Shown here one piece after another: positions 8,611 through 16,036 of a DNA stretch of 64,000 bases. Position numbers and translations under genes: made by a program. The stretch covers positions 2,936,001 to 3,000,000 of the forward strand of contig JNLK01000001.1 in assembly GCA_000703065.1 (NCBI GenBank). The letters are read 5' to 3'. Under the pieces are notes generated by a model. The model ran no database searches and had not been told where the DNA came from. It saw only the letters and a list, made by a program, of their open reading frames with translations. Position 1 is the first letter of the stretch. Each line of letters begins with the position of its first letter. Source of the stretch: Lachnospiraceae bacterium AC2029. GTDB lineage: Bacteria > Bacillota > Clostridia > Lachnospirales > Lachnospiraceae.

Positions 8611-8801
8611 CTATTTGCAGATCAGAAACCGAAACGAGCCCATGCAAGCTTGCTTGCAAGTGGGCTCGCTTTCGGTTTCTGAAACCCTGCGAAGCAGGGA
8701 CCGAACGTTCCGCCGCAGCATGGGCGGTGAAGCCGCCCGGATGCTCGAAGAGCAGCCAAGCTGCGGCCGGAGCGGATGGGTCTGCAAATAGTTACGTTCG
8801 G
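8607..8801 (+). other. Multi-branched structured element beginning at the yebC stop codon (possible ncRNA, complex 3' end or repeat element)
   Basis: A perfect 15-bp inverted repeat encloses the region: 8607-8621 pairs with 8781-8795. Inside are a long hairpin (8623-8634 with 8670-8681, continued by 8635-8642 with 8661-8668 and 8643-8649 with 8652-8658), a CCCTGC-GAA-GCAGGG hairpin (8685-8699), a GC-rich arm (8712-8719 with 8760-8767) holding GGGCGG/CCGCCC (8722-8727, 8733-8738), and GCTC-GAA-GAGC (8743-8753). CCGAAC (8701-8706) can also pair with GTTCGG (8796-8801) outside the closing stem, giving pseudoknot geometry. GAA recurs as a loop. No convincing protein frame explains it. It could be a structured RNA, a palindromic repeat family or a MITE-like insertion. 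Confidence 0.6.
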
Positions 8802-8815
8802 CCCCGCAAAAAAAA

Positions 8816-8843
8816 TTTTAAAAAAAAAATATTTTTTTTAAAA
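8816..8843 (+). terminator. A/T-only palindrome after the structured element
   Basis: TTTT followed by a run of ten A, then TA, eight T and AAAA; the two halves are complementary. On the plus strand the T run after a strong GC-rich structure could serve as the U-tract of a terminator for the yebC transcript. The region 8844-8910, up to the next ribosome binding site, has no recognisable element. Confidence 0.4.
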
Positions 8844-8923
8844 CCAATTCGTATTTTCATGTGTCTTTATATCAGAAGCACAAAAAACACACCCCCCAAA
8901 GGGGACAAAAAAGGAGGACTCTC

Positions 8924-10072
8924 ATGAAAAAGATGATGACATGGAAAAGGATGTTTGCAGCAGTTCTTACGATCCTGCTTATGGTAACGGTAGTTCTACC
9001 GGAGTTTCGTTCCGAGGCAGCATCGGGAGACGGCTGGAAGGTGGTTGACAGTCGCTGGATCGATGAAGGACTTGGGTCAGATCTGGAGAATAAGAATGGT
9101 GAGTGCGTTCACGGCTATCAGAAGAACGGAAAGCTTCTGAAGAGCTGCTGGAGCAAGATCAACGGACGTTATTACTACTTTGATAAGTATGGGATCGCCG
9201 CCGATAATTTCCATAATGGTATCAAGGTCGGCAATTCATCCCTGGATGTGGATCAGGAACTCAAATATAAGTGGTATAACGTTCAGGGTTCCACAAATCA
9301 GTACATGTATATGGCGCTGTCGGTTCCTTCAAAGCAGGGTAACTGCGGATATAATTATCCGACATCCGGCGTGGTTCGGATCGATGGAAAGGCATACTAC
9401 TTCGGAACAGATCACAAAACGAAGAAGCCGGGATGGTTCAAGACCTATGATACGAAGCATGTACGTGAAACGATTTGGTATTATGTAAACAAAGACGGAA
9501 CCCTTGCAACAGGATGGAAGAAGATCGGTTCGAAGTATTATTTCTTTGACTATTACACAGGCGTTCTGTGTCATGAAGATTTCGAAGACAAGAACAGCAA
9601 TGCTCCGGCAAAGTATTTCCTCTGTGATACCTCCGTGCCGGGAGCAAAGAAGCGTGTGGGTTATCTCTTCAACGCAGACGGAGTATGCATCGAGAAGCAG
9701 GGCTGGTACAAGCTTAAAATCGAATTTGAGGATGAATGGGTCTATGTAAATCAGGGCGGAACCCTTCCGAAGGGCTGGAAGAAGATTTCCGGAAAATGGT
9801 ATTACTTCTATGACGCAGATTCTGAGATTGGCGGAGTTATGGTACATGGGACCAGCACCGGAACAGAGATGTGCATCTTTGCAGACGGATACCGGATCGG
9901 AGCCCAGGGACAGACCGTGGGAAGCGGATACGCATGGCATCGGAGCGGATCAAAGTGGTGGTATGGCAAGGGAAGCTTTTATGTACATGGAACAAATGGC
10001 CGGACGACCTTCGCGGTGATCGACAGCGTATACTACGAATTTGACTCCAATGGATATCTGATCTCCCAATAG
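8924..10072 (+). CDS. Secreted wall-binding-repeat protein
   Basis: Predicted exported protein of 382 residues. The signal peptide runs from MKKMMTWKRM through a leucine/valine-rich core to about SEAA (residue 37). The mature part is built almost wholly from degenerate aromatic wall-binding units (SKINGRYYYFDKYG, VRIDGKAYYFG, GWKKIGSKYYFFDYYTG, GWKKISGKWYYFYD, and others), spaced more irregularly than in the protein at 4231. No enzymatic domain was seen. AAGGAGG six bases before ATG 8924 fixes the start; an in-frame ATG at 8861 lacks one. It lies just upstream of the sigma-factor/wall-binding fusion gene, and the shared repeat family suggests binding to the same wall polymer. Confidence 0.8.
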   Translation: MKKMMTWKRMFAAVLTILLMVTVVLPEFRSEAASGDGWKVVDSRWIDEGLGSDLENKNGECVHGYQKNGKLLKSCWSKINGRYYYFDKYGIAADNFHNGIKVGNSSLDVDQELKYKWYNVQGSTNQYMYMALSVPSKQGNCGYNYPTSGVVRIDGKAYYFGTDHKTKKPGWFKTYDTKHVRETIWYYVNKDGTLATGWKKIGSKYYFFDYYTGVLCHEDFEDKNSNAPAKYFLCDTSVPGAKKRVGYLFNADGVCIEKQGWYKLKIEFEDEWVYVNQGGTLPKGWKKISGKWYYFYDADSEIGGVMVHGTSTGTEMCIFADGYRIGAQGQTVGSGYAWHRSGSKWWYGKGSFYVHGTNGRTTFAVIDSVYYEFDSNGYLISQ

Positions 10073-10130
10073 TGTAAAAAACAGATAGTATTTTCTGAAG
10101 TTTCTAAGTATAATAGGGGAGTTGATGTTT

Positions 10131-10283
10131 ATGGATCCGCCGGCTGGAAAGATGGATATCATGGATATCTTCCGGACGCTTCTGATACGGGAAATGGAAC
10201 GGGAGAGAGTGGACCCGGTGGTCAGGGAACGGATGTATCAACGGATCCGATGCGGAAAGCTGAGGATCGATGACAGTGGATAG
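10131..10283 (+). CDS. Possible small protein (50 aa) upstream of the sigma-factor fusion
   Basis: A frame of 50 codons starts at ATG 10131, ten bases after AGGGGAG, and ends 18 bases before the next gene. The product is charged, with MDIMDIFRTLLIREMERERV and a basic middle, and has no signal peptide or membrane span. A TATAAT box lies at 10109-10114 but no good -35 partner is at the right distance. The tight spacing suggests co-expression with the sigma fusion. I do not recognise the family; it could be a small regulator or not a gene at all. Confidence 0.4.
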   Translation: MDPPAGKMDIMDIFRTLLIREMERERVDPVVRERMYQRIRCGKLRIDDSG

Positions 10284-10301
10284 GGAAAGGATTGGGAAGT
10301 C

Positions 10302-13082
10302 ATGAAGTATTGCGAGGTTTGCGGTGCCGAAGTGCAGGATTCCGAACAGACATGTCCGGTCTGCGGATATGAATTTCCGGAGGCGGAAAAGGAACCGGAA
10401 GAGGCGACAGGAGAGAAGGTCCGGCTGGATCCGGAACTGATCCTGCGTGCCATGAAGGGCGACGAGGACGCATTTCGGGAGATCTACGAAAAGACCTATA
10501 AATACAATTACTATGTGACCAGAAAATATATGAAGACGGATGCTTCTGCGGAGGATGTGCTCCAGGAGGCATACATCAAGATCTGGACACATCTTCCCGG
10601 CCTTCAGAATCCGGAGGGATACGTTAACTGGTCCCGGAGGATCGTTGCAAATACGGCGCTGAACGAGCTTCGCAAGACGGAACCCATGCTCTTCTCCGAG
10701 ATGAGTAATGAAGGGGAAGACGGTTCGGAAATGGAGTTCCAGGTTGAGGACACTTATCTTCCGAATCAGCCTGAACTGAATTTCACCGAGAAGGAAGAGC
10801 ATGAGATCATCCGGTCCATGGTGGAGTCCCTGTCCGATGAGCAGAGACTGTGCATCATGATGTACTATATGGAGGAGATCCCGGTCCGTGAGATCGCGGA
10901 GACGCTGGGCGTTTCGGAAGGAACGGTTAAGTCCCGTCTGAATTACGGACGTCAGAATATCAAGGCTAAGGCAGAGGAACTGGAGAAGAAGGGCTACAAC
11001 TTCAAGGGAATCTCCGCACTGGGCGTACTGCTGCTCCTTCTCGGAAGAGAAGCCGTACGTTTCGGGGCAGGCTCCGCAACCGTGGAAGCGGCAGCCGTAA
11101 CTGCCGCCGCAGGAGCAGGAGGAGCTGCTATGCAGCCCGTCAGCCTTGCGTCCAATGCTACTGGTACCGGAGCAGCGAGCGGAGCAGGAAGTACGGCAGG
11201 TGCCGGAGCAGCGAACGGTGCAGGAAGTGCAGCAGCCGCCGGAGCAGCGAATGGCGCAGGAATGGGAATGGGAACTGCAAATGCTGTAGGAACTACGGCA
11301 GGTGCCGGAGCAGCGAATGCTGCAGGAAGTGCGGCAGGTGTCGGAGCAGCGAACGGTGCAGGAACTGCAGCAGGAACGGGGATGCCCGCAGGCACCACGA
11401 TGAAGGCAGTCTTCAATGAAACGGCTAATGCCGGAACCGGAAATGCGGTAAGCGCAGGTGCCATAGGACAGGCAGGAGCCGCAAAGGCAGCAGGAGCCGG
11501 GATCATGAAGACCATGGCCGGTAAGATCCTCCTGTTCCTGGGAGGTGCTGCAGTGGTCGGAGGGATCACGGTGGCAGTCATAATGATGAATAAGGACAAG
11601 GATGAGCCGAAGCTGGAGGCAGAAAATGTAACCACGGAGATCCAAGTGGTGACGGAGGATCTGACGGAAGCCGCCAGCGATACAGTTGCAACCACAGAGG
11701 CAGCTACGGAACCGGCTACGGAAGCAGTAACCGAGGAACCGGCAGAGTACTATGCATATGTGGATGAGTATGCACAGATCCTTGAGAAGAACAGGGAACA
11801 GATCAAGATCTATGAGCAGGAGTTTTATTGGAAGGGAAATGAAAAATCTGTAGCGATGGTCAATGTGCTCGGAGACGAGAATCCCGAACTTTTCTTTATC
11901 ACGCAGAAGTCACAGAATGAAATGGCAATATCGCATGTCTATACCATGCAGGACGGAAAGGCGGTATCGCTTCTTCCGGATGATTCTTACTTTGCAGCGC
12001 CTGCAGGAGGATCCTTATGGCATTGTTATCGAACTTCGAAAAATGTGGACGGCTTCTATGATGAGAGTTCAGGAGGCGATGAGTCAAATTCAGGAACCGT
12101 CCATAAAGTCGAACCGGATGGCATGGAACTAAAACGGAAGAAAGTTGAAGAATGGACCGAGAAGAATAAAAAAAGAAGCTATACCATTGAGCTTTCACCG
12201 GAAGAAGAGGCCGACATGGGGGATATCATTCTTTACTGCGGAACCCGAGGAGAGGAAGATGAAACTGTTCTGGGAACCTCCTATGATGATATGATGCCTC
12301 GTCTGGAGGAACTGAAGACCGCAAACTATCATGAACCCGGCTGGCAGAAGATCGATGATAAGTGGTTCTATTATGATCAGGGCGGTCACATGCTGACCGG
12401 CTGGCAGGAAATTGACGGAGCGTGGTATTTCCTCAGTTCAAAGACCGGTATGGCAACCGGATGGCAAACCATCAAGGGAAAGACTTATTACTTCCGCAGC
12501 GAAGGGAAGGATGCCGGCAAGATGTGTACCGGAAAGACCGAGATCGACGGCGTGGTCTATCAGTTTGACGAGAACGGTGTGCTGCTCGAGGGTGCGGATC
12601 ATTCGGCGGGAGATCAGCTTCTTGAGAAGCTTGCAAAGGAAATTAAGTATTATGAGGATCATGGTGAAGCCATGGCAGGCGGAGAACTGAATTTTGATGG
12701 CATAATGTCAGTGTTCGGACCTGATAAGGTAACGTATGCATATTATGATCTGGATAAGGACGGAACAGATGAACTGATCCTGGAGGGATATATCAGTGCG
12801 GTGATCTCCTTTAAGAGCGGTGAACCGGTATATCTGATTCGTACCATGTCCGACAGAGAAGGATGCGGGGGGATGAAGAACGGTCACATCGTTAAATCCA
12901 CCCGGGAGGGTGCGGCAAGCCATAATTACACGGAATATGAGATCAATGCAGACGGAAATGGTCTCACGGAGGTGAAGACGGTTCTGCAGATGGAGAACCC
13001 CGAAGAGTGGCAGCAGTATGTGGAATTCCTTGAAACCCAGGAGTTGGAGCTGAACACCCGGCCGCTTTCCGATTTTATCTGA
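10302..13082 (+). CDS. Zinc ribbon + ECF-type sigma factor fused through a membrane span to an extracellular wall-binding domain
   Basis: One 926-residue protein with this order. Residues 4-23 form a zinc ribbon (CEVCGAEV, CPVCGYEF). Residues about 42-225 form an ECF sigma factor: region 2 with DEDAFREIYEKTY and AEDVLQEAYIKIW, and region 4 with LSDEQRLCIMMYYMEEIPVREIAETLGVSEGTVKSRL (two pieces of one motif stretch). Residues 237-248 are hydrophobic. Residues about 285-360 are 12-residue Gly/Ala/Asn repeats. Residues about 405-428 are a strong membrane span followed by KDKDEPK. Residues about 440-480 are Thr/Glu-rich. The C-terminal part holds wall-binding units (680-764) and two acidic DxDxDG-like loops (DLDKDGTDEL at about 816). 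Positive charges before the span and the domain types suggest sigma inside, wall domain outside. The frame is continuous with no sign of frameshift. A wall sensor that is itself the sigma factor is my inference. Confidence 0.85.
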   Translation: MKYCEVCGAEVQDSEQTCPVCGYEFPEAEKEPEEATGEKVRLDPELILRAMKGDEDAFREIYEKTYKYNYYVTRKYMKTDASAEDVLQEAYIKIWTHLPGLQNPEGYVNWSRRIVANTALNELRKTEPMLFSEMSNEGEDGSEMEFQVEDTYLPNQPELNFTEKEEHEIIRSMVESLSDEQRLCIMMYYMEEIPVREIAETLGVSEGTVKSRLNYGRQNIKAKAEELEKKGYNFKGISALGVLLLLLGREAVRFGAGSATVEAAAVTAAAGAGGAAMQPVSLASNATGTGAASGAGSTAGAGAANGAGSAAAAGAANGAGMGMGTANAVGTTAGAGAANAAGSAAGVGAANGAGTAAGTGMPAGTTMKAVFNETANAGTGNAVSAGAIGQAGAAKAAGAGIMKTMAGKILLFLGGAAVVGGITVAVIMMNKDKDEPKLEAENVTTEIQVVTEDLTEAASDTVATTEAATEPATEAVTEEPAEYYAYVDEYAQILEKNREQIKIYEQEFYWKGNEKSVAMVNVLGDENPELFFITQKSQNEMAISHVYTMQDGKAVSLLPDDSYFAAPAGGSLWHCYRTSKNVDGFYDESSGGDESNSGTVHKVEPDGMELKRKKVEEWTEKNKKRSYTIELSPEEEADMGDIILYCGTRGEEDETVLGTSYDDMMPRLEELKTANYHEPGWQKIDDKWFYYDQGGHMLTGWQEIDGAWYFLSSKTGMATGWQTIKGKTYYFRSEGKDAGKMCTGKTEIDGVVYQFDENGVLLEGADHSAGDQLLEKLAKEIKYYEDHGEAMAGGELNFDGIMSVFGPDKVTYAYYDLDKDGTDELILEGYISAVISFKSGEPVYLIRTMSDREGCGGMKNGHIVKSTREGAASHNYTEYEINADGNGLTEVKTVLQMENPEEWQQYVEFLETQELELNTRPLSDFI
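11167..11376 (+). repeat. 36-bp coding repeats (Gly/Ala/Asn linker) in the sigma fusion
   Basis: Near-identical starts (CCGGAGCAGCGA or TCGGAGCAGCGA) occur at 11167, 11203, 11239, 11305 and 11341, that is every 36 bases with one longer interval of 66. Each unit encodes about 12 residues of the type GAGAANGAGSAA. The repeat sits in frame between the sigma domain and the membrane span, so copy number changes would alter linker length without breaking the frame. Confidence 0.8.
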
Positions 13083-13091
13083 TGAAACAAG

Positions 13092-13121
13092 TGAGGGACG
13101 ATCGATATGGATCGTCCCTCA
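13092..13121. terminator. Convergent (bidirectional) terminator
   Basis: TGAGGGACGATC (13092-13103) pairs with GATCGTCCCTCA (13110-13121) with a six-base loop. It sits between the plus-strand sigma fusion and the minus-strand MurE-family gene, ten bases after the former's stop, and can serve both. Confidence 0.75.
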
Positions 13122-13151
13122 TTTCGTAATATGGTATTACAGATGCGGATA

Positions 13152-14648
13152 CTATGCTTCATCATAGGCTGCGATCGCTTCTTTGGTCAGTGCGATATCC
13201 GATTTGCAGTCTACATAGGCTCTACCGTATTTCTGTCTTGTCTCATCTCCCTTGCCGGTGATCAGCAGGATCGTCGGTTCCTCCACCGCTGCAATGGCGG
13301 CACGGATCGCTTCTCCCCGGTCCTCGATCATTTCCACGGGACAGGTGACATACTGTGCGATATCCCTGGAGATCTCATCCACCGGTTCCTCACCGGGATC
13401 CTCTGCGCAAAGATAAACCTTCTTACTATATTGACCCGCTATGGTTCCCAGGTCCTTTCTTCGTACCAGAGCCTTCTTACCCGGACATCCGAAGATCGAA
13501 ACGATGGCGCGGTCCGGGTATTCCTCTTTCATGGAGGAGAAGAGAGTTTCGAAGGACAGCTTGTTGTGAGCATAGTCTACGATGGCAACGATCTTTCCGT
13601 CCTTTGAGGTGAAGCATTCCATACGTCCCTTGGAACGCGCCCGGAGAAGACCGGAGCGGATGAATTCCAGCGGAATGCCGTATACATTTGCGGCAGCGAT
13701 GGCCGCAAGAGCGTTCTGTACATTGAAGAGGCCGGGAACCGTCAGTACGAAGGCTTCGTCAAAGCGCTCGCAGCGTACCCGGAAATGGGTCTCCGTCCCG
13801 ACCTTTTTCACGTCATAGCCGAGAACGTCGCTTCCCTCCTTCAGACCGAAGGTGATGACGCGGTCGGATTCCTTTGCGGCATCCATCACATCATCGAACC
13901 GGTCCATATCGGTGCAGACGAGAGCGGTTCTGGTCTGTGCGAAGATTCGGAGTTTGGAAGCAAAATAATCCTCCATGGTGGGGTGCTCGATGGGGCTGAT
14001 GTGGTCTTCGGAGATATTCATGAAGACGCCCACATCAAAGGTGATCTCATCCACCCGGTTGTATTTCAGAGCCTGGGAGGAAACCTCCATGGTAAGGAAA
14101 TCGATATGGCTGTCCACGGCGTTCCGGAAATGCCGCATCAGTTCCACGGATTCCGGTGTGGTGATATGGGACTCCTTCAGTGCCACTCCGTCGTAGGTGT
14201 CGATGGAGGAAATGACTGCGCTTTCCGGTTCGTTCCGGGCAGCCAGGAAGTCATCCAGGATTGCCTTCAGATAATAGGTGGTGGTGGACTTGCCCTTGGT
14301 TCCGGTGATACCCGTCAGGTGAAGCTGTGTCGCCGGTGAACCGAAGAAAAGGTCTGCCAGGAAGGGCATGGACCGGCGGATGTCGGAAACCAGGATGACG
14401 GGGATGTCAACGTTGTGATAAAGCGTCTCGCTGACATAGCAGACTGCGCCTCGTTCTGCAGCGTCCGCCAGATATTCCTCACGGAAGGCCGCGCCCTTGC
14501 AGATAAAGAGTGTGCCGGGAGTGACATCCTTGGAGTTGTAGGTAAGACCGGTGATGAGGGTGTCCTTCACCTCCGGAAACTGTCCCTTCACAAGGAGATG
14601 AGCTTCCCGAAGACGGCGGGCATAGGTTTCTAAGGTGTACTGTTTCAT
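13152..14648 (-). CDS. MurE-family UDP-N-acetylmuramyl-peptide ligase
   Basis: Mur ligases add an amino acid to the growing UDP-MurNAc peptide with ATP. Seen in this 498-residue protein: N-terminal substrate domain with TGLTYNSKDVTPGTLFICKG, ATP loop GITGTKGKSTTTYY (about residues 113-126), central MEVSSQALKYNRV and NISEDHISPI, and the C-terminal VVDYAHN-like IVDYAHN. The DNPR motif that marks meso-diaminopimelate-adding MurE is not present; the aligned place reads CAEDPGEEP, closer to lysine-type enzymes. I infer that L-lysine (or another non-DAP residue) is added, or that this is a second MurE beside a housekeeping copy elsewhere. It lies ten bases downstream of the ATP-grasp gene on the same strand, so the two form an operon. 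Confidence 0.85.
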   Translation of the reverse strand: MKQYTLETYARRLREAHLLVKGQFPEVKDTLITGLTYNSKDVTPGTLFICKGAAFREEYLADAAERGAVCYVSETLYHNVDIPVILVSDIRRSMPFLADLFFGSPATQLHLTGITGTKGKSTTTYYLKAILDDFLAARNEPESAVISSIDTYDGVALKESHITTPESVELMRHFRNAVDSHIDFLTMEVSSQALKYNRVDEITFDVGVFMNISEDHISPIEHPTMEDYFASKLRIFAQTRTALVCTDMDRFDDVMDAAKESDRVITFGLKEGSDVLGYDVKKVGTETHFRVRCERFDEAFVLTVPGLFNVQNALAAIAAANVYGIPLEFIRSGLLRARSKGRMECFTSKDGKIVAIVDYAHNKLSFETLFSSMKEEYPDRAIVSIFGCPGKKALVRRKDLGTIAGQYSKKVYLCAEDPGEEPVDEISRDIAQYVTCPVEMIEDRGEAIRAAIAAVEEPTILLITGKGDETRQKYGRAYVDCKSDIALTKEAIAAYDEA

Positions 14649-14658
14649 AAGCTGGCTC

Positions 14659-15870
14659 CTAACTGTAATAGGTCTTGAAATTCTTATACTGTGCGAAGTG
14701 ATTCTTCCACATCCGGAGCATCCGGTTGAGACCGTTGTCGCCCTTCAGGAAGATGGGATTCACATACTTCTTCTTCTGCAGCAGTGCGTGCAGCTTCCGT
14801 ACATTTTCCTCCTCGAAAATGTACTTCTTTGCCACTCCCTTCGGAACGGTAAGCCACAGGTGCTCCTCCTTCGGAGTGGTGAATTCCAGCGGATGATCCA
14901 GAATGTATTCCTCCACCAGAAGCCTTGCGATATTGATGCCGGAGCCCGTTACATAGAAATTGGAACGGCCCTGGCGGGTGTTGATCTCGAAGAACTTGTA
15001 TTTGCCGTCACGACGGTCGTACTTGATGTCGAAGTTGGAGAAGCCCACATAGGAGAGATCCTCCAGAAGCGCCTTCACCCGGTCATAGAGCTCGCTCTTT
15101 ATCTCGGTGATGATCACGGCGTGGTTTCCCTTGCCATGGGGTGTATGCTCCTCAAGAAGCACATGGCCAAGGCACATCATCTTCACATGTCCCCTGTGGT
15201 TGGAATAGCAGGTGAGAACCCGCATGTATTCATCATTTCCCGGGATCATGTCCTGAAGGATGAGAGAGTCCTCATAGCCGGCGTCAAAGATCTCGCCGGA
15301 GACCTTCGCCAGCTCCTCACGGTTTCGGATGGTATAAACCTTCTCCTGGGTATCGAAGGGATGCTCCCAGTAGGCGATGCCGTTGGAGGGCTTCAGGATG
15401 ATGGGAAACTTGAAGGGCAGCTCCATGGCGGGATCCATGCCCTTTCGGAAAATGACGGTGGCCGGGTGATCGATCCCGTGCTTGTCGCAGAGCTCGTAGA
15501 AGCGTTCCTTCTGTTGCAGACTGTCCATCAGTGAGAAGTCGATGTAGGGCGCGATCACATTTTCGGGAAGCTGATCCTTCAGCTGTGAAAGGGTGGCTAC
15601 ATAGGAGTCACCGCAGCCGATGGCGAGGATCTTCTTCGTTTTATGCTTTGCTGCCAGATCCTTCAGGATCGGAAGCATCACGTCCGGCTGATCCATTTTC
15701 GTGTTATCTGTATAAACCGTGATCTTGCTGTTATAGCTGGGGCCTGTGGGAAACTTCCCGTAGACCCGGGTCTTCACCCGGTAGGCCTCGTAAAAAGCCC
15801 GTGCCACACTGTAGGTGTTGATGTCACCTCCGAAGGCAACGGGTATGAATGACTGTGACTGGAATTCCAT
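14659..15870 (-). CDS. ATP-grasp ligase, D-aspartate ligase-like (peptidoglycan cross-bridge)
   Basis: A 403-residue cytoplasmic ATP-grasp carboxylate-amine ligase. The N-terminal part has FIPVAFGGDINTYSVARAF, much like the start of the enterococcal/lactococcal D-aspartate ligase family, and the C-terminal part has the metal-binding FFEINTRQGRSN near residue 291. Those enzymes attach D-Asp through its beta-carboxyl to the side-chain amine of lysine in the stem peptide. Context supports this: a MurE-type ligase lies downstream and an Asp/Glu racemase is divergent upstream. AAGGGG is ten bases before the ATG. An alternative is a ligase for a different amino acid or for a capsule or cofactor; the cross-bridge role is inference from family and neighbours. 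Confidence 0.75.
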   Translation of the reverse strand: MEFQSQSFIPVAFGGDINTYSVARAFYEAYRVKTRVYGKFPTGPSYNSKITVYTDNTKMDQPDVMLPILKDLAAKHKTKKILAIGCGDSYVATLSQLKDQLPENVIAPYIDFSLMDSLQQKERFYELCDKHGIDHPATVIFRKGMDPAMELPFKFPIILKPSNGIAYWEHPFDTQEKVYTIRNREELAKVSGEIFDAGYEDSLILQDMIPGNDEYMRVLTCYSNHRGHVKMMCLGHVLLEEHTPHGKGNHAVIITEIKSELYDRVKALLEDLSYVGFSNFDIKYDRRDGKYKFFEINTRQGRSNFYVTGSGINIARLLVEEYILDHPLEFTTPKEEHLWLTVPKGVAKKYIFEEENVRKLHALLQKKKYVNPIFLKGDNGLNRMLRMWKNHFAQYKNFKTYYS

Positions 15871-15922
15871 TGTGGATCATCCCCTTTATCTGTAAAATCC
15901 TAATGCGCGATACGCATCCATA

Positions 15923-15931
15923 AGTATATCA
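15923..15931 (-). promoter_or_regulatory. Extended -10 promoter for the ATP-grasp/MurE operon
   Basis: Read on the minus strand the sequence is TGATATACT, a near-consensus extended -10 element about 50 bases before the ATP-grasp start codon. No good -35 box is at 16-18 bases. Confidence 0.45.
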
Positions 15932-15981
15932 CTTCAGGGCAAAAACTGAAAGATAAAATGATAGGAATTGAGATCGGTTTA

Positions 15982-15990
15982 TGATACAAT
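15982..15990 (+). promoter_or_regulatory. Extended -10 promoter for the racemase gene
   Basis: TGATACAAT on the plus strand, about 46 bases before the racemase start, back to back with the minus-strand element at 15923-15931. No standard -35 box at the right distance. The 166-base divergent region holds nothing else that I can name. Confidence 0.45.
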
Positions 15991-16036
15991 AATAATGGTT
16001 TTTTGCGCAAAGAAAGAAAGCGCTGATCAATGACAT

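Noticed and set aside
8555-8927. Two short plus-strand frames across the structured element
   Set aside because: They run through nested inverted repeats and the A/T palindrome, have no ribosome site, and their product shows no plausible protein character.
11167-11376. 36-bp periodicity suggesting a CRISPR array
   Set aside because: There are no unique spacers; the repeats are contiguous, in frame and encode a low-complexity linker.
10104-11695. Long open frames on the minus strand opposite the sigma fusion
   Set aside because: They are rich in Ser/Cys/Arg, have no ribosome site, and mirror the biased codon use and Gly/Ala repeats of the plus-strand gene, which has recognisable domains.
14635-15534. 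Plus-strand frame of about 300 codons opposite the ATP-grasp gene
   Set aside because: It is the antisense of a conserved ligase and lacks a ribosome site and any domain.
15871-16036. Possible riboswitch in the divergent region of the racemase and ATP-grasp genes
   Set aside because: The leaders are too short, and only back-to-back extended -10 elements were seen.
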